From Calditrichia bacterium (lineage in GTDB: Bacteria > Calditrichota > Calditrichia > RBG-13-44-9 > J075), in contig JACKAP010000008.1 in NCBI GenBank assembly GCA_020635015.1, forward strand, positions 1-64,000: a DNA stretch of 64,000 bases. The letters run 5' to 3'. Each line of letters starts with the position of its first letter. Position 1 is the stretch's first letter. The position numbers were made by a program, and so were the translations under genes. The notes under the pieces are model-generated. The model did no database searches. It was not told where the DNA came from and was given only the letters and a program-made list of their open reading frames with translations. This document shows, piece after piece, positions 26,978 through 34,129 of this stretch.

Positions 26978-28084
26978 ATGCATAACATCATACTAACCGT
27001 GGGAAGCTGCTCCGGAGAGAGCGTGCTGACCACCCCCGGCGATATCCGGATCGGGGATAAACACCGCATCGAGCGTCACGAATTGCTGGGGGGCAGCGGT
27101 TTGAATTACGCGCTCCGTTTGCTCCGGGCCGGTTTTCCGGCCCTGCCCCTGTTGTCGGTCGGCGACGACCGCCTGGGGCATTTCATTCAGCAGGAACTGC
27201 TGCAGGCCTGTGCCGACGAGGCCTTTCCGGAGCCGCTGCGCCAACTGATCGCCCGGCAGGATTTTTTTAGCCGCCATATCGTCACTCCCCATACCACCAT
27301 CATCGTGTCCAAAGATACCCGCACGATCTTTAGTGAAAAGATTCAGGGTGTGGCGTACTTCAAGCAACTGGTTGAGCGGCGCCTGACAGCGATTGGGGAG
27401 TTTCCGGAGCTCCGGGTGGGTGCCGTGATGATCGGCCATATTTACAGCGATCATCCGGATGTCTCCCCCGGGGCGGCCGGAGGGATCACCCGCAGCCTGA
27501 TCGAAACCTATAGCGGCCGCGCACTGATCTACGCCAACCTCGGCGCCAGTCAGCTCTCGCTGGGTGCGGACTTCTGGGAGCCCTATCTGCCCATGGTGGA
27601 TGTGTTTCAGCTTTCCCTCGGAGAGGTGCGCACTTTCTTCCGCAACCATCCGGCGGTACGCTCCCTGGCCGATATTATTCACTGGTTTCGCGAACGGCAC
27701 ATTACTGCCGTGATCACTCTCGATAAATTTGGTGCAATTGCCACCTACCGCGACGGTGCTGAAGGGGTGATCTTCGACTGGCCCTTCGATTTGGAGAGTG
27801 TGGTGGATTCTACCGGCGCCGGTGATGCCTTCGCCGCCGGTTTTACGGCTACGCTGTTCGAGCATCCCGGCGAACAATTTCCGGGATTCTTGCGGTCAAT
27901 CCAGGCGGCCAGCATCTGGGGGGCCTATGCCTGTACCAGTCTGGGCGGGGCGCAGGATTGCCCCGATCGCGATACGCTGGCGCGCTTTAGTGCGAAAATC
28001 ATCAACCGCAAATTTGCCCAGGTGGAAGTGAAAAATCTTACCGATGCAGATTTGATCTTGAAATTGCTGGATAAGGCGTATTGA
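26978..28084 (+). CDS. PfkB-family carbohydrate/nucleoside kinase
   Basis: 368 residues. The N-terminal GGSGLNYALRLLRAG matches the PfkB sugar-binding glycine motif and DSTGAGDAFAAGF (~272-284) is PfkB signature 2 with the catalytic Asp. Phosphorylates a sugar, nucleoside or related alcohol using ATP; the substrate is unknown. AAAGGA precedes the ATG. Third gene of the EEP-DDAH-PfkB run. A GGATGAAGGATAAA repeat follows the stop. Confidence 0.85.
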   Translation: MHNIILTVGSCSGESVLTTPGDIRIGDKHRIERHELLGGSGLNYALRLLRAGFPALPLLSVGDDRLGHFIQQELLQACADEAFPEPLRQLIARQDFFSRHIVTPHTTIIVSKDTRTIFSEKIQGVAYFKQLVERRLTAIGEFPELRVGAVMIGHIYSDHPDVSPGAAGGITRSLIETYSGRALIYANLGASQLSLGADFWEPYLPMVDVFQLSLGEVRTFFRNHPAVRSLADIIHWFRERHITAVITLDKFGAIATYRDGAEGVIFDWPFDLESVVDSTGAGDAFAAGFTATLFEHPGEQFPGFLRSIQAASIWGAYACTSLGGAQDCPDRDTLARFSAKIINRKFAQVEVKNLTDADLILKLLDKAY

Positions 28085-28085
28085 A

Positions 28086-28145
28086 GGGATCAAGGGAAAA
28101 GGATGAAGGATAAAGGATGAAGGATGAAGGATAAGAATCAAGGGG
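28086..28145. repeat. GGATGAAGGATAAA tandem word array
   Basis: Degenerate 7-9-nt direct repeats (AAGGATGAAGGATAAAGGATG-like, written here in part) fill the gap between PfkB and the FAD oxidoreductase. The same words recur at 10155-10195 (opposite strand), 52797-52850 and 59085-59125. Confidence 0.7.
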
Positions 28146-28160
28146 AAAGGAGTGAGCGGT

Positions 28161-29756
28161 ATGATTGCTTCGGATAATCATTACGACGTGATTGTAATCG
28201 GTTCCGGAATGGGGGCGTTGAGTTGCGCCAGTATTCTCAGCCAGCAATATCACAAAAAGGTGTTGGTGTTGGAACGCCATTTCAAGCTGGGAGGGTTTAC
28301 CCATATCTTCAAACGCAAAGGCAAGTATGTATGGGATGTGGGACTGCATTATGTCGGCGGCATGGGAGCGGGAGAAATGTCCCGGGCGGTATTCGATTAC
28401 GTGACCGGCGGCGGCGTGACCTGGCAAGAGATGCCCGATGTTTATGATGTGTTCGTCTATCCCGACCTGACCTTCAAAGCCCGTAAGGGCGGCCGGGAGA
28501 TGAAGGCGGATCTGATCGCTCAATTCCCCGGGGAAGCCGCCGGGATCGAGCGCTATTTTAGCGATGTGATGAAGGTTGCCCGCTGGTTTGGCCGTCACTA
28601 TATGGCACAGTCGCTGCCGGGCGTCCTCACCCCGTTGGGCGCCGCGCTGCGCTATCCCGGCCGGCGGCTGGCCCTGACCACCACCGGGGAATATCTCGAT
28701 CGCCATCTGAGCGATCCCCGGCTGAAGGCGATCCTGGTCTCCCAATTGGGTGATTATGGGCTGCCCCCTTCCCAGAGCGCTTTTACGATTCATGCCATGA
28801 TCGCCAGTCATTATTTTAAAGGAGGCTACTACCCGGTGGGAGGATCGAAAACTATCGCCGATAGTGTGGTGCCGCTGGTGGAGCAGCATGGGGGACAGTT
28901 GCTGGTCAACCACGAGGTGCAGGAGGTCCTCATTCAAAACGGCCGGGCGGTAGGGGTAAAGGTGCGGGAGATTAAAGGGGAGGAATATATCGAAAAAGAA
29001 TATTTCGCCGATGCCGTCGTTTCCAATGCCGGCGCTTACCTGACCTATACCCGGCTGCTTCCGGCGGATTATCCGCTGTCATTCCGCCGGGAGGTCGAGA
29101 CTTATACCCCCGGGGTTTCTACCGTCACGGCGTATCTAGGCTTCAAGGATGATCCGCGCACCCTCGGGCTGCAGGGGGAAAATTACTGGCTGTTTTCGTC
29201 TTATGACCATGACCGGATGTTCCGGGAACGTAACCGGCTGTGGGAGGGAAATGCTGTGGCGGCTTATCTATCCTTCCCCTCGCTGAAGAATCCCCTGGCC
29301 CGGGCAGCAACCGCGGAGATTATCGGGTTCCTGGATTACGATTTCTTTCGCCAATGGGCGGGAGAACCCTGGCAGAAACGTAGTGCGGATTATGAAGCGG
29401 TGAAGGAGCGGATCTGCGAGGCCCTGATCGACTTCTGCGAAGCGCGGCTGCCGGGGTTAAGATCCATGATCGACTACCGGGAACTTTCCACGCCCCTGAG
29501 CACAGAACACTTCACCGCGCACCGCGAGGGGAATGTTTACGGACTTCCGGCGATCCCGCAACGGTACCGTCATTCCTGGCTGGGCACCCGCACCCCGGTC
29601 AAAAATCTCTACCTAACCGGCGCCGATGCCGGGGTGCACGGCATTGTCGGCGCCTTGATGAGTGGTGTTTTTACAGCCGGCACCTTAATGGGCGCACCGC
29701 ATCATATTATGAAAATTTTCGCAGCAGCCAGGAGGTTTAGGACTGACAGATCTTGA
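28161..29756 (+). CDS. FAD-dependent oxidoreductase, carotenoid isomerase / retinol saturase-like
   Basis: 531 residues from ATG 28161, preceded by AAAGGAG. The Rossmann FAD-binding motif VIVIGSGMGALSCASIL lies near the N-terminus, followed by ERHFKLGGFTHIFKRKG and the GLHYVGGM motif typical of the CrtISO/RetSat branch of phytoene-desaturase-like enzymes. The C-terminal FAD contact region (LTGADAGVHGIVGALMSGV) is present. Predicted to act on a polyene, carotenoid or other conjugated lipid. No carotenoid synthase gene is in this window. The upstream GTG at 28152 overlaps the ribosome site and is less likely. Confidence 0.85.
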   Translation: MIASDNHYDVIVIGSGMGALSCASILSQQYHKKVLVLERHFKLGGFTHIFKRKGKYVWDVGLHYVGGMGAGEMSRAVFDYVTGGGVTWQEMPDVYDVFVYPDLTFKARKGGREMKADLIAQFPGEAAGIERYFSDVMKVARWFGRHYMAQSLPGVLTPLGAALRYPGRRLALTTTGEYLDRHLSDPRLKAILVSQLGDYGLPPSQSAFTIHAMIASHYFKGGYYPVGGSKTIADSVVPLVEQHGGQLLVNHEVQEVLIQNGRAVGVKVREIKGEEYIEKEYFADAVVSNAGAYLTYTRLLPADYPLSFRREVETYTPGVSTVTAYLGFKDDPRTLGLQGENYWLFSSYDHDRMFRERNRLWEGNAVAAYLSFPSLKNPLARAATAEIIGFLDYDFFRQWAGEPWQKRSADYEAVKERICEALIDFCEARLPGLRSMIDYRELSTPLSTEHFTAHREGNVYGLPAIPQRYRHSWLGTRTPVKNLYLTGADAGVHGIVGALMSGVFTAGTLMGAPHHIMKIFAAARRFRTDRS

Positions 29757-30129
29757 GGTTGGGCAGTGTTTTATCACGTAGGCTTCGACAATCCAAGTTC
29801 TTCAGTGGCAGTAGCAGTAGCAGTCAACTTCCTGCCACTGCCACTGTTACTCTCTCGATTATTAAAGCTTCGTTGATCGGACCGGTTGAACCGGAAGCGG
29901 TGTGTGTAAACGGGGAAAAAAATAAGCGGGGTTATGCCACAAAGAGATCAGGGCGCTCCTGATAACAGGATAACGGTCATTTAAGCCAGTCCTGACGCCT
30001 CGGTACGCGGATCTCGAACCGAAATTTGGACTTGGTGGTCATAACCCCGCTTCGATAAGCTATGAATGAATTTTACCGGTCGCAACCGCTAAAATTCATT
30101 CTGGCGGTTGTTGCCAACTTCACGAGCGG
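29757..30129. other. non-coding gap with trinucleotide-like repeat and inverted-repeat element
   Basis: No credible gene. A CAGTGGCAGTAGCAG array (about 29806-29828) faces its complement TGCCACTGCCACTG (about 29836-29850). An element from 29924 to 30052 has 17-nt terminal inverted repeats. A GCAACCGC / GCGGTTGTTGC pair (about 30078-30115) lies before the end of the next minus-strand gene. Confidence 0.55.
29924..30052. repeat. 129-bp inverted-repeat element (MITE-like or structured RNA)
   Basis: The arms AAGCGGGGTTATGCCAC (29924-29940) and 30035-30052 are reverse complements except for one inserted base. Inside are shorter hairpins such as ATCAGG-gcgct-CCTGAT (about 29948-29964) and CGGT...ACCG (30001-30021). 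No target-site duplication is obvious. Confidence 0.55.
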
Positions 30130-30411
30130 TTATTTTTTACCCATCATATTTTTCACCAGCCCGACGATTACCATCAATACGCCGCCGCCGACCCCGGAGG
30201 AGGCGATGTTGGCAATGATACTCCCGATGTCCATGGCTGATCCACCGCCCCCGCCCAGAATCCCAAGCATACCCAGCAGTTGTGCACCCAGGCCACCACC
30301 CAGGATGCCGACCACAGAATTCCAGAGCGTACCGAGATTATAGTTCTTCAGCAAACTACCGGCAACATTCCCGCCAACTGCACCACCGATCAAGCTGATT
30401 AATAATTCCAT
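30130..30411 (-). CDS. small glycine-rich hydrophobic membrane protein
   Basis: 93 residues, almost entirely hydrophobic and glycine-rich (GGAVGGNVAGSLL, GGGLGAQLLG, GGGGG). It has glycine-zipper-like helices and a basic end (NMMGKK). GGAGGAG lies 5-6 nt before the ATG at 30411. Proteins of this kind occur in many bacteria without known function. It stands alone. Confidence 0.7.
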   Translation of the reverse strand: MELLISLIGGAVGGNVAGSLLKNYNLGTLWNSVVGILGGGLGAQLLGMLGILGGGGGSAMDIGSIIANIASSGVGGGVLMVIVGLVKNMMGKK

Positions 30412-30571
30412 CTGTACTCCTCCAAATTTGGTTATAAAACCAGGATTTGAAAAAGTTACCACAAACAATCGATATAAGCAAAAATAGCGACTCTTTTTCG
30501 GATAGCCGGCAATTACGGTGGCTCGGAATTACCGGCATTAGTCAAATTTTTTCCCCAAGTGCATTTTTCCC

Positions 30572-30600
30572 TTGTAACTGATATTTTGATTTGTTATATT
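30572..30600 (+). promoter_or_regulatory. promoter of cytochrome unit 1
   Basis: TTGTAA (30572-30577), a 17-nt spacer and TATATT (30595-30600), inside a block conserved with the second unit (33651-33679). It predicts transcription start near 30607 and a leader of about 450 nt. Confidence 0.65.
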
Positions 30601-30606
30601 TTTCAC

Positions 30607-31057
30607 ATAGTAGTTGTGCGATCTTATTCATATCTATTGCAACATACCGCGGCTAAAGTGTGAGTGGGAAATTGGTCGAGGAAGTATTTGAGGAGAGGAC
30701 ATCCTTGCACTTGGATGAAGAGGCGGTATTTATACTGACAAATTTACCCTAGCTGTTTTACCTCTTTCAAGCCTCTACAATGTGGTGAGATGCACAGTGC
30801 CATTTAATATGTATTCCAGGGGCATGTGAATCTTCCAAGCGTTGTATTGTACCCTTTCCTGCTTCCCGCCATCTGAGTTTTTTATTAATCCATATTTCGG
30901 TTCAATGCCGGATACTGTCTTTAATGCATTCCTTTTCCGTGAAGGAGGTGATATACCATTATACTACCAGATCCTTTTATATCCTAACCCAAGGGCAGTG
31001 TATTCGGCACTGTACTAACAATTTAATTACCTTATCAAGTTGTATGGAGGGTTTACC
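30607..31057 (+). ncRNA. conserved long 5' leader, copy 1
   Basis: About 450 nt without a standard gene, alignable end to end with the leader at 33686-34129. The best conserved blocks are CCGCGGCTAAA, TATTTGAGGAGAGGACAT, CTTGCAC, CCCTTTCCTGCTTCCC and AAGGAGGTGATATAC. Small hairpins are possible in both copies (TGTG...CACA near 30791-30807; CAGTG...CACTG near 30996-31012). I do not recognise it as a known riboswitch or RNA family. It may be a cis-regulatory RNA of the cytochrome gene. Confidence 0.55.
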
Positions 31058-33376
31058 ATGATGAAAAAGTTAAACATCGTAATGGTCATAATGGCGCTCC
31101 TGGCGCTAAGCGGCGTCATGTTCTCACAGCTAAGTCCCAAAGCAGAATTGGGAAAGAAGATTTTCTTCGATGAAATTGCCAGTCCCGACGTCATGGCCTG
31201 TGCCACCTGCCACGCACCGCAAGTCGGTTTTACCGGCCCCATTGCCAGCATCAATGAAGCAGGCGCGGTAGTGCCCGGGGCCATTTCCGAGCGTACTGGC
31301 AACCGCAAGCCGCCCAGCGCGAGTTATGTAACGGTAGGGCCGTTGTTCGATTATGATCCGGATGAAGGCCTGTTTTTCGGCGGCACCTTCTGGGATGGCC
31401 GCGCCACCGGCTGGAAGCTGGGTAATCCGGCGGCCGATCAGGCCCTGGGGCCCTTCCTTAATCCGGTAGAGCATAACAATGCCGATCCCGCAGCGGTGCT
31501 GGAGCAGATCGCCAGCTCCCAATATGCCAACCTGTGGGAAATCGTGTGGGGAGAACCGCTCAAACACAACACTCCGGGAGAGATTGAACTGAACTACAAC
31601 CGGGTAGGCTGGGCGATCGCCGAATATGAAGCATCCGTGGAGGTGAATCCCTATTCCTCCAAGTTCGATCACGTAATGGCGGGCCAGGCAACCTTTACCG
31701 CTCAGGAACAGGAAGGCTGGGATCTTTTTCAAGATGAAGAAAAAGCCAATTGTATCGCCTGCCATATGCCGCCTGATTTCACCGACTTCACCTATGATAA
31801 CCTGGGGATCCCTCCAAATCCGGAGAATCCTTTCTACGGGATGGATCAGGTGCTCCTGGATGACGGTAGCCCGATCAACCTGCTGGGACCGAATTGGATC
31901 GACTACGGGCTGGCGGATTTTCTGACGAACCTGGCGACCAGCGATGACTGGCGAGACTTACCGTATACCACGGACCAGCTGAAATCCATGACCTCCGCGG
32001 AAATCATGGCGCTTGTGGATGAAAACAAAGGTAAGCATAAGGTCTCGACGCTGCGCAATGTCGATATGCGTCCCGATAACGGTTTCACCAAGGCTTACGG
32101 CCATAACGGCTACTTCAAGAGCCTGGAAGAGATCACCCATTTCTATAACACCCGGGATGTCGAACCCTGGCCGGCGCCGGAAGTGCCCGAAACTATCAAC
32201 GATTCCGAACTCGGTGATCTTGGGTTGACACTCGAGGAGGAAGCGGCGATCGTAGCGTTTATGAAGACCCTGACCGACGGTTACCAGTACCTGCTGCTGG
32301 CCGACGAATCGGTGCGGTTCCAGTCGCTCTTGACGGCTTACGGCGATATGCACAGCAATGACATGATTGAGTTGAAGAAAGGCGAACCCGGCGATTTTTA
32401 TGGCAATATCACTGCGCTGGGGAAGGTCGATATCCGCGAACGTAATACCATCCATGGCGAACTCACCTCCGCCGACCGCATCCGTCTGTTTGACGATGCC
32501 ACCGTTACCGGAATCGTCAGCGATTATTATGAGAATGTCGAAGAAGTGGTGCTCCCGGATTTGGCGCCCTTCTCCTTTGGCAGCATCAATATCAGTGTCT
32601 CTGCGGATGATTACCTGGCGCTGCCTCCCGGCGATTACAAGACGGTTAAAGTGTATGAGCGTGCTACCCTGAAACTGGAAGCCGGGGTGTATAATATTGA
32701 GAAACTCTACCTGAACAAGTACTCGACCCTGGAAGTTGATGCCCAACTGGGTGCGGTGACGGTAAATATTTACGAGAATCTGGATGTCGTGCATGATGCC
32801 CAGGTGGTAATTGGCAACGGCACCTCGCGCGACCTGACCTTCAACATCTACGGCAGTGCCGACAGCAAGATCCGCGATGGCGCCACTATCCTGGGAAATA
32901 TCGTGGCCCCGAATGCGACCGTCTACTTGCAGGATGCCGTCTACTTCAAGGGATCCATCTGTGCCAAGCGGATTGAAGTCTATGAAAATGTGGAACTTTA
33001 CCACCATGGTATCGACGTGATGCCCCAAGCCGGCAAGGTGATCGCCCAGGGCGACGACGAGACGGAAGCGGAAAACGGGGCCATCAGCAATCTGCCCATG
33101 GAATACGCCCTGGATCAGAATTATCCCAACCCGTTCAACCCCACCACCACGGTGCGCTTTGCCCTGCCGGAAGCGTCCAACGTGACCCTGAGTATCTACA
33201 ATATCCTGGGGCAGGAAGTCTATAACCTGGTGCGGGGCAATCTGGAAGCCGGTTTCCATACTTTCCAGTGGAACGCCACCGATCAGTACGGCGCGCGGGT
33301 TACCAGCGGTATTTACATCTACCGTTTACAGGCCGGCAATTTTGTGCAAACTCGCAAGATGCTGCTGGTCAAGTAG
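31058..33376 (+). CDS. secreted di-heme cytochrome c peroxidase-like protein with beta-helix domain and sorting tail
   Basis: About 772 residues. Signal peptide (MMKKLNIVMVIMALLAL), then a MauG/cytochrome-c-peroxidase-like region (~30-410) with two c-type heme sites, CATCH and CIACH. Residues ~440-665 form a repetitive beta-strand region with alternating structural motifs (LPPGDYKTVKVYERATLKL, ILGNIVAPNATVYL), resembling surface anchor domains of the DUF7305/polymer-forming type. A YPNPFNPTTTVRFALP sorting domain ends in RKMLLVK. It is probably extracellular or on the surface and may reduce peroxide or carry out a MauG-like oxidation. The tandem paralogue at 34130 lacks the beta-helix region. 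ATG 31058 has GGAGG 7 nt upstream; the stop is in the terminator stem. Confidence 0.85.
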   Translation: MMKKLNIVMVIMALLALSGVMFSQLSPKAELGKKIFFDEIASPDVMACATCHAPQVGFTGPIASINEAGAVVPGAISERTGNRKPPSASYVTVGPLFDYDPDEGLFFGGTFWDGRATGWKLGNPAADQALGPFLNPVEHNNADPAAVLEQIASSQYANLWEIVWGEPLKHNTPGEIELNYNRVGWAIAEYEASVEVNPYSSKFDHVMAGQATFTAQEQEGWDLFQDEEKANCIACHMPPDFTDFTYDNLGIPPNPENPFYGMDQVLLDDGSPINLLGPNWIDYGLADFLTNLATSDDWRDLPYTTDQLKSMTSAEIMALVDENKGKHKVSTLRNVDMRPDNGFTKAYGHNGYFKSLEEITHFYNTRDVEPWPAPEVPETINDSELGDLGLTLEEEAAIVAFMKTLTDGYQYLLLADESVRFQSLLTAYGDMHSNDMIELKKGEPGDFYGNITALGKVDIRERNTIHGELTSADRIRLFDDATVTGIVSDYYENVEEVVLPDLAPFSFGSINISVSADDYLALPPGDYKTVKVYERATLKLEAGVYNIEKLYLNKYSTLEVDAQLGAVTVNIYENLDVVHDAQVVIGNGTSRDLTFNIYGSADSKIRDGATILGNIVAPNATVYLQDAVYFKGSICAKRIEVYENVELYHHGIDVMPQAGKVIAQGDDETEAENGAISNLPMEYALDQNYPNPFNPTTTVRFALPEASNVTLSIYNILGQEVYNLVRGNLEAGFHTFQWNATDQYGARVTSGIYIYRLQAGNFVQTRKMLLVK

Positions 33377-33416
33377 TATTGTATGATCCAAACTGCGGAT
33401 CATACAATACTATTTT
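33374..33416 (+). terminator. terminator 1 of cytochrome unit 1, overlapping the stop codon
   Basis: 16-bp stem (33374-33389 with 33397-33412) beginning with the TAG stop, loop AAACTGC closed by GATCC/GGATC, followed by TTTT. Same design as 13211-13259. Confidence 0.88.
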
Positions 33417-33453
33417 AAACTGAGCCTGTATGATGCAGTTTGGTGTATGTTTC

Positions 33454-33488
33454 AAAAAAAAGCGCTCCCTTTCGGGGGCGCTTTTTTT
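33454..33488 (+). terminator. terminator 2 of cytochrome unit 1
   Basis: An A8-GCGCTCCC / GGGGGCGC-T7 hairpin, a classical bidirectional terminator, about 40 nt after the first. Confidence 0.9.
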
Positions 33489-33514
33489 ATGGAAGGCTCA
33501 AGGTTGAACTAAAA

Positions 33515-33590
33515 GAATTGCACACAGATTGCACAGATTAAACAGATCAATTTGTTGAGATTTGTGAGAACTATGGCCGGAAATATATCA
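33515..33590. repeat. partial ACACAGATT repeat
   Basis: Contains GCACACAGATTGCACAGATTA and AACAGATCAA words (fragments), a degenerate half of the element seen at 62-253 and 1759-1959. The pairing arm is largely lost. Confidence 0.5.
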
Positions 33591-33650
33591 TCAGAGATTC
33601 CCGGCGTTCGCAAGGAATCTCTGAGTACTCTTTACCGCTGCATTTTTCCC

Positions 33651-33679
33651 TTGTAATTGATATTTTGATTTGTTAAATT
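33651..33679 (+). promoter_or_regulatory. promoter of cytochrome unit 2
   Basis: TTGTAA (33651-33656), 17-nt spacer, TAAATT (33674-33679). The surrounding sequence GATATTTTGATTTGTTA is identical to unit 1. Confidence 0.65.
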
Positions 33680-33685
33680 TTTCAC

Positions 33686-34129
33686 GTGACAGCTATATCT
33701 TCGACTTTCAGCTGTATCACACCGCGGCTAAACCTTGAGTGGGCATTTAGTCGAGGGAGTATTTGAGGAGAGGACATTCTTGCACGTGGATTAAGAATCC
33801 GGTTTTTCTACTTTCGAATCTAGTGATGCTTTTTGCCGCTTGGCGAACCTCTACGATGCTGTGAGACGCACAGAGTTCTTTGAGATGTATTCCAATGTTT
33901 TGTGAATACCTCAAAACTGTACTGTGCCCTTTCCTGCTTCCCTCCATTTGAATTATTAATCCCATGCACCGGCATGAATGCCGGACGTTAATTTTTATGT
34001 ATCTTTCCCGCAAAGGAGGTGATATACACCCATACGACCACGTATTTTTATTACCTAATCCAAAGGCAGTGTGCTAGACACTGCAGTAATCATTTTACTA
34101 CCTTTACCAGATGTATCGGAGGACTTACC
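33686..34129 (+). ncRNA. conserved long 5' leader, copy 2
   Basis: Second copy of the leader at 30607-31057. In this copy CTGTG-agacg-CACAG (about 33860-33874), CCGGCATGAATGCCGG (33969-33984) and GCAGTGT-gctag-ACACTGC (34067-34085) can form stems. The last two are weaker in copy 1. The Shine-Dalgarno-like AAAGGAGGTGATATAC ends about 105 nt before the gene start, far from any good start codon. Confidence 0.55.

Noticed and set aside
29753..29962. 69-residue open frame after the FAD oxidoreductase
   Set aside because: Made of the CAGTAG/GGCAGT repeat, no ribosome site, overlaps the preceding stop.
30607..31057. RNase P or other known large RNA in the leader
   Set aside because: The purine-rich GAGGAGAGGACAT block brings RNase P to mind, but the invariant core sequences of RNase P RNA, tmRNA, SRP RNA and 6S RNA are not visible.
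31958..33259. 433-residue minus-strand open frame
   Set aside because: Antisense to cytochrome gene 1, without recognisable domains.
34019..34129. 37-residue N-terminal extension of cytochrome 2
   Set aside because: The GTG is inside the Shine-Dalgarno-like motif, the matching frame in copy 1 is not continuous with its gene, and a signal peptide starts at 34130.
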